Positions 46,724-59,412 are shown, numbered from the stretch's first letter. The stretch is 64,000 nucleotides of DNA from Yersinia kristensenii (GCF_900460525.1 NZ_UHIY01000001.1:3472001-3536000); one strand, 5' to 3'. Notes: generated by a model not told the origin, from the sequence alone. Numbers and translations: made by a program.

Positions 46724-49339
46724 ATGGGTAAAGCTCTCGTAATAGTTGAGTCCCCGGCAAAAGCCAAAACTATTAATAAATACTTAGGGAATAACTACGT
46801 GGTTAAGTCCAGTGTCGGTCACATTCGTGATTTGCCGACCAGTGGCTCAGCCAGTAAAAAGAGCGCTAACTCAACTGAAGATAAAGCCAAGAAAGCCGAC
46901 AAGCCCAAAACTAAAGTAAAGAAAGACGAAAAGGTTGCGTTAGTTAACCGCATGGGCGTCGACCCTTATCATGGCTGGAAAGCGCAGTATGAAATTTTGC
47001 CCGGCAAAGAAAAAGTGGTTGCCGAGCTTAAAGCATTAGCCGAAAACGCCGACCATATCTATCTCGCAACCGACCTTGACCGCGAAGGAGAGGCAATCGC
47101 CTGGCATTTGCGGGAAGTCATTGGTGGTGACGATACGCGTTTCAGTCGTGTCGTGTTTAACGAAATCACAAAAAATGCTATCCAACAGGCGTTTAATCAA
47201 CCGGGTGAATTAAATATCAACCGGGTAAATGCCCAGCAAGCTCGTCGCTTTATGGACCGGGTTGTGGGGTATATGGTTTCTCCTCTGTTGTGGAAAAAGA
47301 TTGCCCGTGGTCTGTCAGCTGGGCGTGTGCAGTCGGTCGCGGTACGTTTGGTGGTTGAACGTGAGCGGGATATTAAAGCATTCGTCCCTGAAGAATACTG
47401 GGAGTTGCATGCCGACTTGCTGGCGAAAGGTGAAGTTCCTATTCAAATGGAAGTCACCCATGCTCACAATAAACCCTTTAAACCAGTAAACCGTGAGCAG
47501 ACCCATGCCGCGCTTCAATTGCTGGAAAATGCGCGCTACAAAGTGCTGGATCGTGAAGACAAACCCACCAGCAGCAAGCCGGGTGCGCCGTTTATTACTT
47601 CTACCTTGCAGCAGGCCGCCAGTACCCGCCTGAGCTTTGGTGTGAAGAAAACCATGATGATGGCGCAGCGCTTGTATGAAGCGGGCCATATTACCTATAT
47701 GCGTACTGACTCCACCAACTTAAGTCAGGATGCTCTGACCATGGTGCGCGGTTATATTGGTGATAACTTTGGCGATAAATATTTGCCATCAGCGCCGAAC
47801 CAATACAGTAGCAAAGAGAATTCACAAGAAGCGCATGAAGCTATTCGTCCTTCTGATGTGAATGTGCTGGCTGAGCAGTTAAAAGATATGGAAGCTGACG
47901 CCCAGAAGCTCTATCAGCTGATTTGGCGTCAGTTTGTGGCCTGTCAGATGACGCCGGCTAAGTATGATTCCACTACATTGACCGTCCAGGCTGGCGATTT
48001 CCAACTGCGCGCTAAAGGCCGAACTTTACGCTTCGATGGTTGGACCAAGGTCATGCCGGCTTTGCGCAAAGGTGATGAAGACCGAACCTTGCCTGTGATT
48101 GAAGTAGGCAGTGAACTGGATTTACAAAAGCTGATCCCAAGCCAGCACTTCACCAAACCGCCAGCGCGTTACAGCGAAGCGTCATTGGTAAAAGAGCTGG
48201 AAAAACGGGGTATTGGCCGCCCATCCACCTATGCATCGATTATTTCGACCATCCAGGACCGTGGTTATGTCCGGGTAGAGAACCGCCGTTTCTATGCCGA
48301 GAAAATGGGTGAAATCGTAACCGATCGTCTGGAAGAAAACTTCCGCGAGTTGATGAATTATGATTTCACCGCGCGTATGGAAAGTGGGTTGGATCAGGTT
48401 GCTAATAATCAGGCTGAGTGGAAAGCGGTGCTAGATGGCTTCTTTGCCGAGTTCAGCGAGCAGCTTGAAAAGGCGGAAAAAGATCCTGAAGAGGGCGGTA
48501 TGCGCCCGAATCAAATGGTGATGACCAGCATCGATTGCCCAACTTGTGGCCGTCAGATGGGGATTCGTACTGCCAGCACTGGGGTATTCCTGGGGTGTTC
48601 AGGTTACGCATTACCACCAAAAGAGCGCTGTAAAACCACCATCAATCTGGTGCCGGAAGCTGAAATTCTCAATATTCTGGAAGGTGATGATGCGGAAACC
48701 AATGCATTACGCGCCAAACGTCGTTGTCAGAAATGTGGCACCGCCATGGATAGCTATCTGATTGATAACCAGCGTAAATTGCATGTTTGTGGTAATAACC
48801 CGGCATGTGATGGTTATGAGATAGAAGAAGGCGAGTTCCGCATCAAGGGCTATGAAGGCCCAATTGTTGAGTGTGAAAAGTGTGGTTCTGAAATGCATCT
48901 GAAAATGGGGCGTTTTGGTAAGTACATGGGCTGCACCAATGATGAGTGCAAAAATACCCGTAAGATCTTGCGCAGTGGCGAAGTCGCGCCACCGAAAGAG
49001 GATCCGGTACCTTTGCCAGAACTACCATGCGAAAAGTCAGATGCTTATTTCGTGTTACGTGATGGCGCTGCGGGTGTCTTCCTGGCTGCCAATACTTTCC
49101 CTAAATCGCGCGAAACCCGTGCGCCGCTGGTAGAAGAATTGGTTCGCTTTAAAGACCGTTTACCTGAAAAATTGCGTTATTTGGCTGACGCGCCAGTGAC
49201 GGATAACGAAGGTAATAAGACTCTGGTTCGCTTCAGCCGCAAAACCAAGCAACAGTATGTTTCCTCCGAGAAAGAGGGGAAAGCGACCGGCTGGTCGGCT
49301 TTCTATATTGATGGTAAATGGGTTGAAGCTAAAAAATAG
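46724..49339 (+). CDS. topA: DNA topoisomerase I
   Basis: 871 residues. TOPRIM domain begins [20 protein letters not shown] with [15 protein letters not shown]. The active-site tyrosine is in [12 protein letters not shown]. Three C-terminal four-cysteine zinc ribbons follow ([24 protein letters not shown]), then two ribbon-like domains ending [15 protein letters not shown]. It removes negative supercoils. The lysine-rich insert after [10 protein letters not shown] is a little longer than in E. coli. Single-gene unit. Confidence 0.98.
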   Translation: MGKALVIVESPAKAKTINKYLGNNYVVKSSVGHIRDLPTSGSASKKSANSTEDKAKKADKPKTKVKKDEKVALVNRMGVDPYHGWKAQYEILPGKEKVVAELKALAENADHIYLATDLDREGEAIAWHLREVIGGDDTRFSRVVFNEITKNAIQQAFNQPGELNINRVNAQQARRFMDRVVGYMVSPLLWKKIARGLSAGRVQSVAVRLVVERERDIKAFVPEEYWELHADLLAKGEVPIQMEVTHAHNKPFKPVNREQTHAALQLLENARYKVLDREDKPTSSKPGAPFITSTLQQAASTRLSFGVKKTMMMAQRLYEAGHITYMRTDSTNLSQDALTMVRGYIGDNFGDKYLPSAPNQYSSKENSQEAHEAIRPSDVNVLAEQLKDMEADAQKLYQLIWRQFVACQMTPAKYDSTTLTVQAGDFQLRAKGRTLRFDGWTKVMPALRKGDEDRTLPVIEVGSELDLQKLIPSQHFTKPPARYSEASLVKELEKRGIGRPSTYASIISTIQDRGYVRVENRRFYAEKMGEIVTDRLEENFRELMNYDFTARMESGLDQVANNQAEWKAVLDGFFAEFSEQLEKAEKDPEEGGMRPNQMVMTSIDCPTCGRQMGIRTASTGVFLGCSGYALPPKERCKTTINLVPEAEILNILEGDDAETNALRAKRRCQKCGTAMDSYLIDNQRKLHVCGNNPACDGYEIEEGEFRIKGYEGPIVECEKCGSEMHLKMGRFGKYMGCTNDECKNTRKILRSGEVAPPKEDPVPLPELPCEKSDAYFVLRDGAAGVFLAANTFPKSRETRAPLVEELVRFKDRLPEKLRYLADAPVTDNEGNKTLVRFSRKTKQQYVSSEKEGKATGWSAFYIDGKWVEAKK

Positions 49340-49431
49340 GTGCTTTGACATCCATCTGAATGCGGCTGATCGAATGCTTTTTTGCTGAGTAGCCAAAATA
49401 TTTGTGGTGTGAAATACTGAGCCGTACATGT

Positions 49432-49461
49432 AAAAACCAGCCTAAATGGCTGGTTTTTTTA
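49432..49461 (+). terminator. Terminator after topA
   Basis: AAAAACCAGCC pairs with GGCTGGTTTTT around TAAAT, with a T-run. Confidence 0.92.
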
Positions 49462-50826
<1,365 letters not shown>

Positions 50827-50840
50827 TGCTAGCATCGATT

Positions 50841-50867
50841 AAAAAAGCCCCTGCAAAGGGGCTTTTT
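50841..50867. terminator. Bidirectional terminator after cysB
   Basis: AAAAAGCCCCT and AGGGGCTTTTT around GCAA, serving cysB and the convergent small gene. Confidence 0.95.
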
Positions 50868-50873
50868 GCATGA

Positions 50874-51122
50874 TTAGCGTTTCTTATTGGCTTGTGCGAG
50901 TACAGAGCCCGCGAGTGTCTTGGCTTTTTCACTGGACTCGGGGTTTGCCAGAACTTGTGCCGCGACATCTTCCATATAAACGCCGGTCTGATTATCAGTA
51001 TTGGTCTGAGAGAGTGCCGAACCCGCCAGGCTCTTTTCGAGCGCGGAAGCATTCGGGTCTTTTAGTATTCTTGCCGCCTGCGCCGCGACCGATGCTGATG
51101 TTTTCTTTTTATTCCTGGACAT
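50874..51122 (-). CDS. Small internally duplicated protein of unknown function
   Basis: 82 residues: MSRNKKKTSASVAAQAARILKDP, then two similar helical repeats (AAQAARILKDPNASALEKSLAGSALSQ and AAQVLANPESSEKAKTLAGSVLAQ, about 28 residues each), each ending A-G-S-x-L-x-Q. Basic ends. A similar short protein is common in enterobacteria, but its function is unknown. Codon use is normal. It is convergent with cysB and shares its terminator. Confidence 0.8.
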   Translation of the reverse strand: MSRNKKKTSASVAAQAARILKDPNASALEKSLAGSALSQTNTDNQTGVYMEDVAAQVLANPESSEKAKTLAGSVLAQANKKR

Positions 51123-51381
51123 TAATTGATCTCATTTTGTGTGTAGGGTGTACCTGATGTTGTGTTTTAACAACACAACATATTATTTATGACTGTATAA
51201 AAAAGCAGTATGACATTCAAATTAAATTGCCTGAAAATATAGTTTATAACCTTAATTGAAGAATTAATTTTATTTCAATAACGAAAATAATAAGTGTAAA
51301 TTCAAAAGATAATTCAAAATTAGTTTGATATTTTATTGATATGCAATCTTGGTTTTATATAAACATAGTCAAGAGGGATAA

Positions 51382-52230
51382 ATGTCTAGAATATCTTACC
51401 CAATAGAGTCTCTGGGGCTAACTAATACAGTTGGCGCATTAAAGAGTAACAATACTCCAATTGAAAAAAAACAATTTTATATTGATGGGGAATGTTCGGG
51501 TGGCTATAAAAATATTAAGGAAGTATTAGAACGCTTGGTTCATAAAGGGTGGTTAAAAGCAGGCACTGACGATGATGATAAGAGGAGAATTGCTGTACTG
51601 AATGTAGTGAGTCGATATTCAATGGCAACAGTTGCTCTGGAGCATGCCAAGAGAGGGCATCCTTATTTACATCATGATGATATTTCAATGGAATTCAAGC
51701 TCGATAGGCATCACGGACTTGAAATGCATTATTCAGTACCTTATACCGATGGGGCTCAACTTTTATTCACTTTGGACTGTCAACTATTTTTAGGTAAAGA
51801 CTTTACGTTAAATGAAGAGACGTCGCGCATTTTTTTTAAGTTTGAGAAACAGTGTCCTGGCGAATTAAGACGTGACGTAAATCGCAACGGTATAATAAAA
51901 ATGATTTTAGAGTGGTTTAAAGAATTATTTACCCCCAACTCTTATGCTATAGCTAATACTATGCCAGGTTCAAAAAATCCAACTGAAATAGGTACTCCGA
52001 AACTGGCATATGCAAACCTTGGAGTTATTGAATCAAAAAATTATGAACAAGTTGAAGAGATTTTTTCAGAATGTGATTTTGTATTTGAAGAAGATAGCTA
52101 CTCTGAGGACGATATACTTGAAATTGAAGATAAAGATAGTGGCTCAGAAAAAAGCTATGTAGCAGGAGAAAGCGTGGGATATGTTAATGGCTTTATTGAC
52201 GGAGTAAAAGAGCGCAAAAATTATATTTAG
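51382..52230 (+). CDS. AT-rich protein of unknown function
   Basis: 282 residues, start ATG 51382 with a strong AGAGGG ribosome site six bases upstream. No signal peptide or membrane helix. The N-terminal half is mixed, with a hydrophilic HHDDISMEFKLDRHHGLEMHYSVPY segment. The C-terminus is strongly acidic (about residues 230-262, FVFEEDSYSEDDILEIEDKDSGSEK). GC is much lower than in cysB and acnA on either side, and the gene interrupts their conserved neighbourhood, so lateral acquisition is likely. No family is recognised. A secreted effector or a cytoplasmic accessory protein is possible, without evidence for either. Confidence 0.7.
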   Translation: MSRISYPIESLGLTNTVGALKSNNTPIEKKQFYIDGECSGGYKNIKEVLERLVHKGWLKAGTDDDDKRRIAVLNVVSRYSMATVALEHAKRGHPYLHHDDISMEFKLDRHHGLEMHYSVPYTDGAQLLFTLDCQLFLGKDFTLNEETSRIFFKFEKQCPGELRRDVNRNGIIKMILEWFKELFTPNSYAIANTMPGSKNPTEIGTPKLAYANLGVIESKNYEQVEEIFSECDFVFEEDSYSEDDILEIEDKDSGSEKSYVAGESVGYVNGFIDGVKERKNYI

Positions 52231-52373
52231 ACCGTCTATCATAGCAATCGCCATTGTTGCCAAAATGTTAATGTTTCTTTGTGTTATATTAATTCTAGAC
52301 CTCATGATTTCAAGGGAATTGCCTTGTTGAGATAAATGTTGTTTAGAACACTCTAAGAAACAATGGAGGCGCT

Positions 52374-55046
52374 ATGTCGTTGGATTTGCGGAAAACGAGT
52401 ATGGCCAGGTTGGTCGCCCTCAATCACGAATATCACTATTACAGCCTGCCGCAATTGGCGGCAGTGCTGGGGGATATCGATCGATTACCTAAATCACTGA
52501 AAGTGTTGTTAGAAAATTTGCTACGCCATTTGGACGGTGAGCAGGTTCAGGAGGATGACCTTAAAGCCATTGTGGCGTGGCAACAGACCGGCCATGCGGA
52601 CAAAGAGATCGCTTATCGGCCCGCCCGTGTCTTAATGCAAGACTTTACCGGTGTACCGGCTGTGGTGGATTTGGCCGCGATGCGGGAGGCGGTAAAACGT
52701 CTTGGGGGGAATGTTGCGCAGGTTAACCCACTGTCGCCGGTTGATCTGGTTATCGACCACTCAGTGACTGTCGATGAGTTTGGTGATAAAGCCGCCTTTG
52801 GTGAAAACGTCCGCTTAGAAATGGAACGTAACCACGAACGCTATACTTTCCTGCGCTGGGGGCAAAAAGCCTTTAGCCGCTTCCGTGTGGTGCCACCGGG
52901 CACCGGGATTTGTCATCAGGTGAATCTGGAGTATCTGGGGCAAACCGTCTGGCATGAAGAGCAGGGCGGCAAGCAGATTGCTTATCCCGATACCTTAGTC
53001 GGAACCGACTCGCACACCACCATGATTAACGGCTTGGGGATTCTAGGTTGGGGGGTTGGCGGCATTGAGGCCGAAGCGGCGATGCTGGGGCAGCCGGTAT
53101 CTATGCTTATCCCCGATGTGGTTGGTTTTAAAATGACCGGCAAAATGCGTGAAGGGATTACCGCCACTGACTTGGTATTGACGGTGACCCAAATGCTGAG
53201 AAAACACGGTGTGGTCGGCAAATTTGTTGAGTTTTACGGTGATGGTTTGGCGGATTTGCCGTTAGCGGATCGTGCCACTATCGCCAACATGGCACCGGAA
53301 TACGGTGCGACTTGCGGTTTCTTCCCGGTTGATGACGTCACTCTGAGCTACATGCGCTTAAGTGGCCGTAGCGACGAACAAATAGCACTGGTGGAAACCT
53401 ACAGTAAAGCGCAAGGATTATGGCGTCATCCAGGAGATGAGCCAGTGTTTACCAGCCAATTATCATTGGAGCTGAGTACAGTAGAATCCAGTCTGGCTGG
53501 GCCTAAACGCCCGCAGGACAGAGTCGCCTTAGCGAAAGTGCCTTTGGCGTTTAATGCGTTTGAAGAGTTGGAAGTCAACAGTAAAAAAGACAAAGTTAGC
53601 CAAGTCTCTTTCGCTCTGGAAGGTAAAACCCACGAGTTGGAACAGGGCGCTGTCGTCATCGCGGCTATTACCTCATGTACCAATACCTCTAACCCCAGTG
53701 TATTGATGGCGGCGGGATTACTCGCCAAGAAAGCCACAGAGAAGGGGCTTAAAACTCAGCCATGGGTAAAAACCTCTCTGGCTCCCGGTTCCAAAGTGGT
53801 GACTGAGTATCTTAAGGCCGCGGGGTTAACCTCTTATCTGGATCATTTGGGGTTCAACCTGGTGGGCTACGGCTGTACCACCTGCATAGGCAACTCAGGC
53901 CCATTGCCACAACCTATTGAAAATGCCATCAAAGAAGGGGATTTAACTGTCGGTGCGGTGCTTTCCGGTAACCGCAACTTTGAAGGGCGCATTCATCCGT
54001 TGGTGAAAACCAACTGGTTAGCCTCGCCGCCGCTGGTGGTTGCCTATGCTTTAGCGGGGAATATGAATGTCAATTTGACGCAAGATTCATTGGGCAACGA
54101 TCCTGAGGGTAATCCGGTCTATCTGAAAGATATTTGGCCGACCGGGCTTGAAATCGCCAAAGCCGTTGAAGAGGTGAAAACGGACATGTTCCGCAAGGAG
54201 TATTCCGCGGTGTTTGATGGCGATGAAGAGTGGCAGGCAATTCAAGTTGATAGTACGCCCACCTATGACTGGCAGAGTGATTCCACCTACATCCGTTTGC
54301 CGCCTTTCTTCAGTGATATGAAAGCGTTACCGGAACCTGTTCAGGATATCCATCATGCCCGTATTTTGGCAATTTTGGCTGATTCAGTGACTACTGACCA
54401 CATTTCACCGGCCGGTAATATCAAGCTGGACAGCCCGGCAGGCCGTTATCTGCGAGATCGCGGGGTTGAGATTAAGGAATTCAACTCCTACGGCTCGCGC
54501 CGGGGTAACCATGAAGTCATGATGCGCGGAACCTTTGCCAATATCCGCATTCGTAATGAAATGGTGCCCGGTGTTGAAGGGGGGATTACCCGGCATATTC
54601 CATCGCAAAATCAGATGGCTATCTATGATGCGGCTATGCGTTACCAGCAGGATAATGTGCCATTAGCAGTCATTGCCGGTAAGGAATATGGATCAGGCTC
54701 AAGTCGCGACTGGGCCGCTAAAGGGCCGCGTTTGTTGGGGGTTCGCGTTGTGATTGCGGAATCTTTCGAACGTATTCACCGCTCTAATTTAATCGGGATG
54801 GGCATTCTGCCACTGGAGTTCCCGGCTGGGGTAGATCGTAAAACATTGGGTCTGACTGGCGATGAATCTATTAGTGTCAGTGGGTTACAAGGTTTATCTC
54901 CGGGGCAAACTGTTCCGATAACACTCACCTATGCCGACGGGCGGCAACAAAAGGTTGATACCCGCTGTCGCATAGATACTGGCAATGAATTGGTTTATTT
55001 CGAAAATGGCGGCATTTTGCATTATGTGATCCGCAAAATGTTGTAA
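52374..55046 (+). CDS. acnA: Aconitate hydratase A
   Basis: 890 residues. The [4Fe-4S] cysteines are in [11 protein letters not shown] (near 435) and [14 protein letters not shown] (near 501 and 504). The swivelling C-terminal domain includes [23 protein letters not shown] and [16 protein letters not shown]. It interconverts citrate and isocitrate and is the stress-stable, superoxide-resistant aconitase of enterobacteria. GGAGG precedes ATG 52374. Confidence 0.98.
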   Translation: MSLDLRKTSMARLVALNHEYHYYSLPQLAAVLGDIDRLPKSLKVLLENLLRHLDGEQVQEDDLKAIVAWQQTGHADKEIAYRPARVLMQDFTGVPAVVDLAAMREAVKRLGGNVAQVNPLSPVDLVIDHSVTVDEFGDKAAFGENVRLEMERNHERYTFLRWGQKAFSRFRVVPPGTGICHQVNLEYLGQTVWHEEQGGKQIAYPDTLVGTDSHTTMINGLGILGWGVGGIEAEAAMLGQPVSMLIPDVVGFKMTGKMREGITATDLVLTVTQMLRKHGVVGKFVEFYGDGLADLPLADRATIANMAPEYGATCGFFPVDDVTLSYMRLSGRSDEQIALVETYSKAQGLWRHPGDEPVFTSQLSLELSTVESSLAGPKRPQDRVALAKVPLAFNAFEELEVNSKKDKVSQVSFALEGKTHELEQGAVVIAAITSCTNTSNPSVLMAAGLLAKKATEKGLKTQPWVKTSLAPGSKVVTEYLKAAGLTSYLDHLGFNLVGYGCTTCIGNSGPLPQPIENAIKEGDLTVGAVLSGNRNFEGRIHPLVKTNWLASPPLVVAYALAGNMNVNLTQDSLGNDPEGNPVYLKDIWPTGLEIAKAVEEVKTDMFRKEYSAVFDGDEEWQAIQVDSTPTYDWQSDSTYIRLPPFFSDMKALPEPVQDIHHARILAILADSVTTDHISPAGNIKLDSPAGRYLRDRGVEIKEFNSYGSRRGNHEVMMRGTFANIRIRNEMVPGVEGGITRHIPSQNQMAIYDAAMRYQQDNVPLAVIAGKEYGSGSSRDWAAKGPRLLGVRVVIAESFERIHRSNLIGMGILPLEFPAGVDRKTLGLTGDESISVSGLQGLSPGQTVPITLTYADGRQQKVDTRCRIDTGNELVYFENGGILHYVIRKML

Positions 55047-55093
55047 TAGACGCATGTTTTCGTGACAGTGTCACTATTAAATTCAGTGATTAA

Positions 55094-55118
55094 AAAGGGG
55101 GGTTGTGAGACCTCCCTT
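55094..55118. terminator. Putative terminator between acnA and ribA
   Basis: AAGGGGGGT pairs with ACCTCCCTT with one mismatch around TGTGAG. The T-run is imperfect (ATTGTTTG). Confidence 0.6.
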
Positions 55119-55169
55119 ATTGTTTGTGTTAGCCCAAACACTTTGTATCAGCAGTCAGAATCAAGATGA

Positions 55170-55760
55170 TTATTTGGTCAACAAATGGCCCATTTTAGCC
55201 GCTTTTGTTGCCATATAATGCTCGTTCTTCGGATTTTGTCCGACAATCAAAGGGACTCGTTCGACGATATTGATCCCCGCTTCAGAGAGAATTTCAACTT
55301 TCTTCGGGTTGTTGGTTAGCAAACGTACAGCTTTAATGTCCAATAACTTGTACATATCAGAACACAGTGTGAAATCGCGCTCGTCGGTAGCAAAACCCAG
55401 TTGATGATTGGCTTCAACGGTATCGGCCCCCAAGTCCTGTAAGGCATAGGCTCGAATTTTATTCAGCAAACCAATATTACGACCTTCCTGACGATGATAA
55501 ATCAGCACACCACGGCCCTCTTCGGCAATATGTGCCAATGCAGCTTCTAACTGGAAACCACAATCACAACGCAGGCTAAACAGGGCATCACCTGTCAGAC
55601 ATTCAGAATGAACACGCGAGAGCACCGGCTCATCACCGCTGATATCGCCAAAGATTAATGCCAGATGGTCATGACCAGTGGCTAACTCTTCAAAACCTAC
55701 CATCAGAAAATCACCCCAAGGAGTCGGTAATTTAGCTTCTGCTACACGTTTTAGCTGCAT
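55170..55760 (-). CDS. ribA: GTP cyclohydrolase II
   Basis: 196 residues from [18 protein letters not shown], the E. coli length; an ATG four codons earlier (55772) is possible. Zinc cysteines are in [20 protein letters not shown], and [13 protein letters not shown] and NNPKKVE are the nucleotide-binding blocks. It opens GTP to the first riboflavin-pathway intermediate. Single gene, convergent with acnA and divergent from pgpB. Confidence 0.97.
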   Translation of the reverse strand: MQLKRVAEAKLPTPWGDFLMVGFEELATGHDHLALIFGDISGDEPVLSRVHSECLTGDALFSLRCDCGFQLEAALAHIAEEGRGVLIYHRQEGRNIGLLNKIRAYALQDLGADTVEANHQLGFATDERDFTLCSDMYKLLDIKAVRLLTNNPKKVEILSEAGINIVERVPLIVGQNPKNEHYMATKAAKMGHLLTK

Positions 55761-56110
55761 CTTATTGTTCATATTATAACTTCATACCCTTAGGAAGGTT
55801 GTCGCATACCCTACCGTGAATGCCTGTTTTAACCTTATACCTCGATATTTTGCGATATAAAGGTTAAATAAAAAATTTTCTGCGATCATTATTAGCTATA
55901 TTGCCATAACTTTTGATGCCCTGCTGTTCAACAAAGCAGCGATAAGGCCAGCATGAATGGTTGTTTAAGATTTATTTCGCTAGTGACAAAAAAATTTTGT
56001 ATGTTATCAATGGTTAGAGAGACTTATATTATATAGATATAGCGCTTATATAAAACGTGCTATCACCACGGGTAATATGTTGTGGATATTGCCAGAAAGA
56101 AGGGCAACAG
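55761..56110. other. ribA-pgpB intergenic region
   Basis: About 350 bases, AT-rich. It contains an imperfect inverted repeat around 55830-55870 (TTTAACCTT / AAGGTTAAA spaced by an AT-rich loop) of unknown meaning. No gene. Confidence 0.4.
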
Positions 56111-56878
56111 ATGTGGAATATAACAAAACGAATTACGGTGGGATCAGTTATTTTACTGTTGCCAACATTTATTATTTGGCTCTCTGGTTGGCAGTGGCAG
56201 CCGGGTGGTCGTGAAAGCGCGTTAAAAACGCTTTTTTGGGTGACAGAGACGGTGACTGCGCCGTGGGGCATCATCACCAGTGTGCTCCTTAGTGGCTGGT
56301 TTTTGTGGTGCCTGCGTTTTCGGCTCAAACCCGCTATCGGACTCTTGGCACTCCTGGGCGTGGTTATTGTGTTGGGGCAGGGGGTGAAATCGCTGATTAA
56401 AGAACATGTGCAGGAACCACGGCCATTTGTGGTGTGGCTTGAAGCTGAACATCATATTGATAATCGCTTTTTCTATTCTTTACCCCGCACCGAGCGCAGC
56501 GAATTGGTTAAACAGCAATTGCAGAACCAATCTATCATTCCAGCATGGTTGAGTCGCCACTGGCAATTTGAAACGGGTTTTGCTTTCCCTTCCGGCCATA
56601 CTGTTTTTGCCGCCAGTTGGGCATTATTGGCGGTTGGGTTGTTATGGCCCCGCCGACATTATAAAACGGTTACTTTATTGATGCTTTGGGCGCAGGGGGT
56701 GATGATGAGCCGCTTGGTCTTAGGGATGCATTGGCCTGGTGATTTAATGGCGGCCACCATTATTAGCGGTCTATTGGTTGCTATTGTCTGTAGTCTGGTG
56801 CAGCGATGGTTCGGCCCATTAAATATTCCACCGCAAGAACAGCAGGAGATTGAACAACGCAAGCATGGGGAAAATTAA
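56111..56878 (+). CDS. pgpB: Phosphatidylglycerophosphatase B
   Basis: 255 residues from ATG 56111 with AAGGG upstream. PAP2 phosphatase motifs are KEHVQEPRP, FPSGHTVF and SRLVLGMHWPGDL with the catalytic histidines. About six membrane helices. It dephosphorylates phosphatidylglycerophosphate and undecaprenyl pyrophosphate at the periplasmic face. It is 188 bases ahead of lapA. Confidence 0.95.
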   Translation: MWNITKRITVGSVILLLPTFIIWLSGWQWQPGGRESALKTLFWVTETVTAPWGIITSVLLSGWFLWCLRFRLKPAIGLLALLGVVIVLGQGVKSLIKEHVQEPRPFVVWLEAEHHIDNRFFYSLPRTERSELVKQQLQNQSIIPAWLSRHWQFETGFAFPSGHTVFAASWALLAVGLLWPRRHYKTVTLLMLWAQGVMMSRLVLGMHWPGDLMAATIISGLLVAIVCSLVQRWFGPLNIPPQEQQEIEQRKHGEN

Positions 56879-57066
56879 GCGAACAATTATTTTTCGCAGT
56901 TCCGTATTTGCCGTTAAATTGCTTAAAATCATCTCTATTAAGCATAGGTTTGCGCTTTATCTTGGGGCAGGGTTTCTTTGCTGGGTAAGGAAGTGTTAAT
57001 TTATTGAGTATGGACGCCACATTTTTGGCATAATTCATCAGGTTGATTCGGCCTTTAGGAAAAAAC

Positions 57067-57378
57067 GTGAAATATTTGCTGATTTTTTTGTTAGTACTCG
57101 TGGTTTTTGTGATATCAATCACGTTAGGAGCAAATAACGATCAGGTCGTTACTTTCAATTATTTATTGGCTCAGGGTGAATATCGCGTATCTACCTTATT
57201 AGCGGCACTTTTTGCAGCGGGTTTGGTGCTGGGATGGATTATTTGTGGGCTTTTTTATCTGCGGATTCGGATTTTATTAGGCCGCGCCGAGCGGAAAATT
57301 AAACGTCTTGAATCGCAGCAAGAGCTATCGATTGAATCCAGCGCGGCGGTATCTGCACCTGCTGTCAGCAAGGAATAA
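57067..57378 (+). CDS. lapA: Lipopolysaccharide assembly protein LapA (YciS)
   Basis: 103 residues from GTG 57067, six bases after AGGA, giving the E. coli-like start KYLLIFLLVLVVFVISITLGANND. Two N-terminal membrane helices and a charged coiled C-terminal tail (RAERKIKRLESQQE). It acts with LapB at the inner membrane. The lapB ATG follows six bases after the stop. Confidence 0.95.
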   Translation: MKYLLIFLLVLVVFVISITLGANNDQVVTFNYLLAQGEYRVSTLLAALFAAGLVLGWIICGLFYLRIRILLGRAERKIKRLESQQELSIESSAAVSAPAVSKE

Positions 57379-57384
57379 TTTTCT

Positions 57385-58554
57385 ATGTTAGAAATGCTGT
57401 TTCTGCTGTTACCGGTCGCTGCCGCCTATGGTTGGTATATGGGGCGAAGAAGTGCTCAGCAGGATAAACAGCAGGATGCTAACCGCCTGTCGCGTGAATA
57501 TGTGGCCGGGGTTAACTTTCTTCTCTCAAACCAGCAAGACAAAGCGGTTGATCTGTTTCTTGAAATGCTGAAAGAAGACAGTTCAACTGTTGAAGCACAT
57601 CTGACGTTAGGCAATTTGTTCCGCTCCCGGGGTGAAGTCGACCGTGCAATCCGCATCCATCAGGCCTTGATGGAAAGCGCCGCCCTGACATTTGAACAGC
57701 GCTTGCTGGCTGTCCAGCAACTGGGGCGCGATTATATGGCTGCGGGGTTATATGACAGAGCCGAGGATATGTTCAACCAATTGGTTGAGGAGAAAGACTT
57801 CCGGCTGGGTGCATTACAACAGTTATTGGTGATCCATCAGGCTACCAGTGATTGGAACAATGCCATTGAAGTGGCAGAAAAGCTGGTCAAGATGGGCAAA
57901 GATAATCAGCGGTTGGAAATTGCGCATTTTTATTGCGAATTGGCGCTACAAGCCATGGGCAGTGATGATCTTGATAAGGCCATGAGCCTGTTGAAAAAAG
58001 CAGCTTCCGCCGATAAACGGTGCGCCAGAGTCTCCATCATGCAAGGTCGGGTCTATTTGGCCAAGGGTGAATATGCCAAAGGCGTAGAGGCACTGGAGCA
58101 GGTGTTAGAGCAAGATAAAGAAGTGGTCAGCGAAGCATTGCCGATGCTGAGTGAATGCTACCAACACCTACAGCAACCCCAAGCATGGGCTAATTTTCTT
58201 AAACGCTGTGTTGAAGATAATACCGGCGCGACGGCCGAGTTAATGTTGGCAGAGATTCTCGAGCAGCATGAAGGCCGAGATGTGGCACAAACGTATATTA
58301 ATCGCCAGTTACAGCGTCATCCAACCATGCGTGTTTTCTATCGTTTGATGGATTATCACCTTGCCGATGCTGAAGAAGGGCGGGCCAAAGAGAGTTTGCT
58401 GTTATTGCGCGATATGGTTGGGGAGCAAATCCGTACCAAGCCGCGTTATCGCTGCCACAAGTGTGGTTTTACCGCACATTCGCTCTACTGGCATTGCCCA
58501 TCTTGCCGTGCATGGGCATCGGTTAAGCCCATCAGAGGGTTAGATGGGCAATAA
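57385..58554 (+). CDS. lapB: Lipopolysaccharide assembly protein LapB (YciM)
   Basis: 389 residues. An N-terminal membrane helix (MLEMLFLLLPVAAAYGWYMGRR), about nine tetratricopeptide repeats, and a C-terminal rubredoxin-like metal site C-x-x-C ... C-x-x-C (CHKCGFTAHSLYWHCPSC). It controls FtsH-dependent degradation of LpxC and so lipopolysaccharide synthesis. The four cysteines are intact. Operon with lapA. Confidence 0.97.
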   Translation: MLEMLFLLLPVAAAYGWYMGRRSAQQDKQQDANRLSREYVAGVNFLLSNQQDKAVDLFLEMLKEDSSTVEAHLTLGNLFRSRGEVDRAIRIHQALMESAALTFEQRLLAVQQLGRDYMAAGLYDRAEDMFNQLVEEKDFRLGALQQLLVIHQATSDWNNAIEVAEKLVKMGKDNQRLEIAHFYCELALQAMGSDDLDKAMSLLKKAASADKRCARVSIMQGRVYLAKGEYAKGVEALEQVLEQDKEVVSEALPMLSECYQHLQQPQAWANFLKRCVEDNTGATAELMLAEILEQHEGRDVAQTYINRQLQRHPTMRVFYRLMDYHLADAEEGRAKESLLLLRDMVGEQIRTKPRYRCHKCGFTAHSLYWHCPSCRAWASVKPIRGLDGQ

Positions 58555-58577
58555 GCGCTTAGAGAGTCATTCCCTCC

Positions 58578-59315
58578 TCAGACTTGCGCGACGCCACCGT
58601 CGACACAAAGTTCAGCGCCGGTAGTGAAGCTGCTTTCGTCGCTTGCCAGAAACAGGGCAGCGGCGGCAACCTCTTCCGGCCTCCCGAGGCGGCCTAGTGG
58701 AATGAGGCGGGTCAGCGAGTCACGGATTTCGTCGCTGACGTCGGCCATCATCGCCGTGTCGGTCGGGCCGGGGCTGACGACATTGACACGGATCCCCTTA
58801 GGAGCCAGTTCATTAGCCCATGTCCGGGTAAATGAGCGCACGGCGGCTTTGCTCGCGCTATAAACGCCATAACCCTTTGTTCCCAAAGTATCGGCGATTG
58901 AGCCGACCAGAACAATGGTTCCACCTGTTGACATAAGCTCAATAGCCCCTTGCGCCGCGAACAGTAGGGCTTTGACGTTCAGCCCGAAGGTTCGGTCGAA
59001 TAAATCCTCACTGATACTACCCAACATGCTGAACTCGGAAATACCGGCATTGAGTACCAGCACATCAATTTGCCCTTGTTCCTCACGAATTCTGGAAAAT
59101 ACCTGCGTTAAATCCGAGAGGCGTCCAGCATCGGCATAGACAGGGATAATACGGCCGCCCCTCGTCTCTGGAGCGACATCAGGGGCAGTCTCGGCCAGCG
59201 CGCGGCTGGTGGCGTAAGTCACAGCGCCTTCGGCGGCGAAGCGGGTTGAGATAGCCCCACCAATGCCGCCATTACCGCCGATAACCACAGCAATCTTTTT
59301 TGCTAGCTTATTCAT
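58578..59315 (-). CDS. SDR-family oxidoreductase
   Basis: 245 residues. The cofactor loop is VIGGNGGIGGAISTRFA, the conserved NAG is LVLNAGISEF, and the active site is GSIADTLGTKGYGVYSASKAAV with Y-x-x-x-K. It ends with the P-G-P-T-D-T and DGGVAQV signatures of the family. The substrate is unknown. GC content is visibly higher than in lapB and pyrF, suggesting transfer. It diverges from an HxlR regulator, the common target-regulator layout for such enzymes. Confidence 0.93.
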   Translation of the reverse strand: MNKLAKKIAVVIGGNGGIGGAISTRFAAEGAVTYATSRALAETAPDVAPETRGGRIIPVYADAGRLSDLTQVFSRIREEQGQIDVLVLNAGISEFSMLGSISEDLFDRTFGLNVKALLFAAQGAIELMSTGGTIVLVGSIADTLGTKGYGVYSASKAAVRSFTRTWANELAPKGIRVNVVSPGPTDTAMMADVSDEIRDSLTRLIPLGRLGRPEEVAAAALFLASDESSFTTGAELCVDGGVAQV

Positions 59316-59346
59316 ATAAAACTCCTATCGATGAGATGGAGTTGAT

Positions 59347-59363
59347 GATATATGCTATATATC
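59347..59363. promoter_or_regulatory. Palindrome between SDR and HxlR genes
   Basis: GATATATGCTATATATC is a perfect 17-base palindrome. A second, CTTTATATATATAAG, lies at 59380-59394. Both are in the 97-base divergent promoter, fitting HxlR autoregulation. Confidence 0.55.
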
Positions 59364-59412
59364 TACGGTCAATTACGCACTTTATATATATAAGGTATCG
59401 GGAAGTATATCT

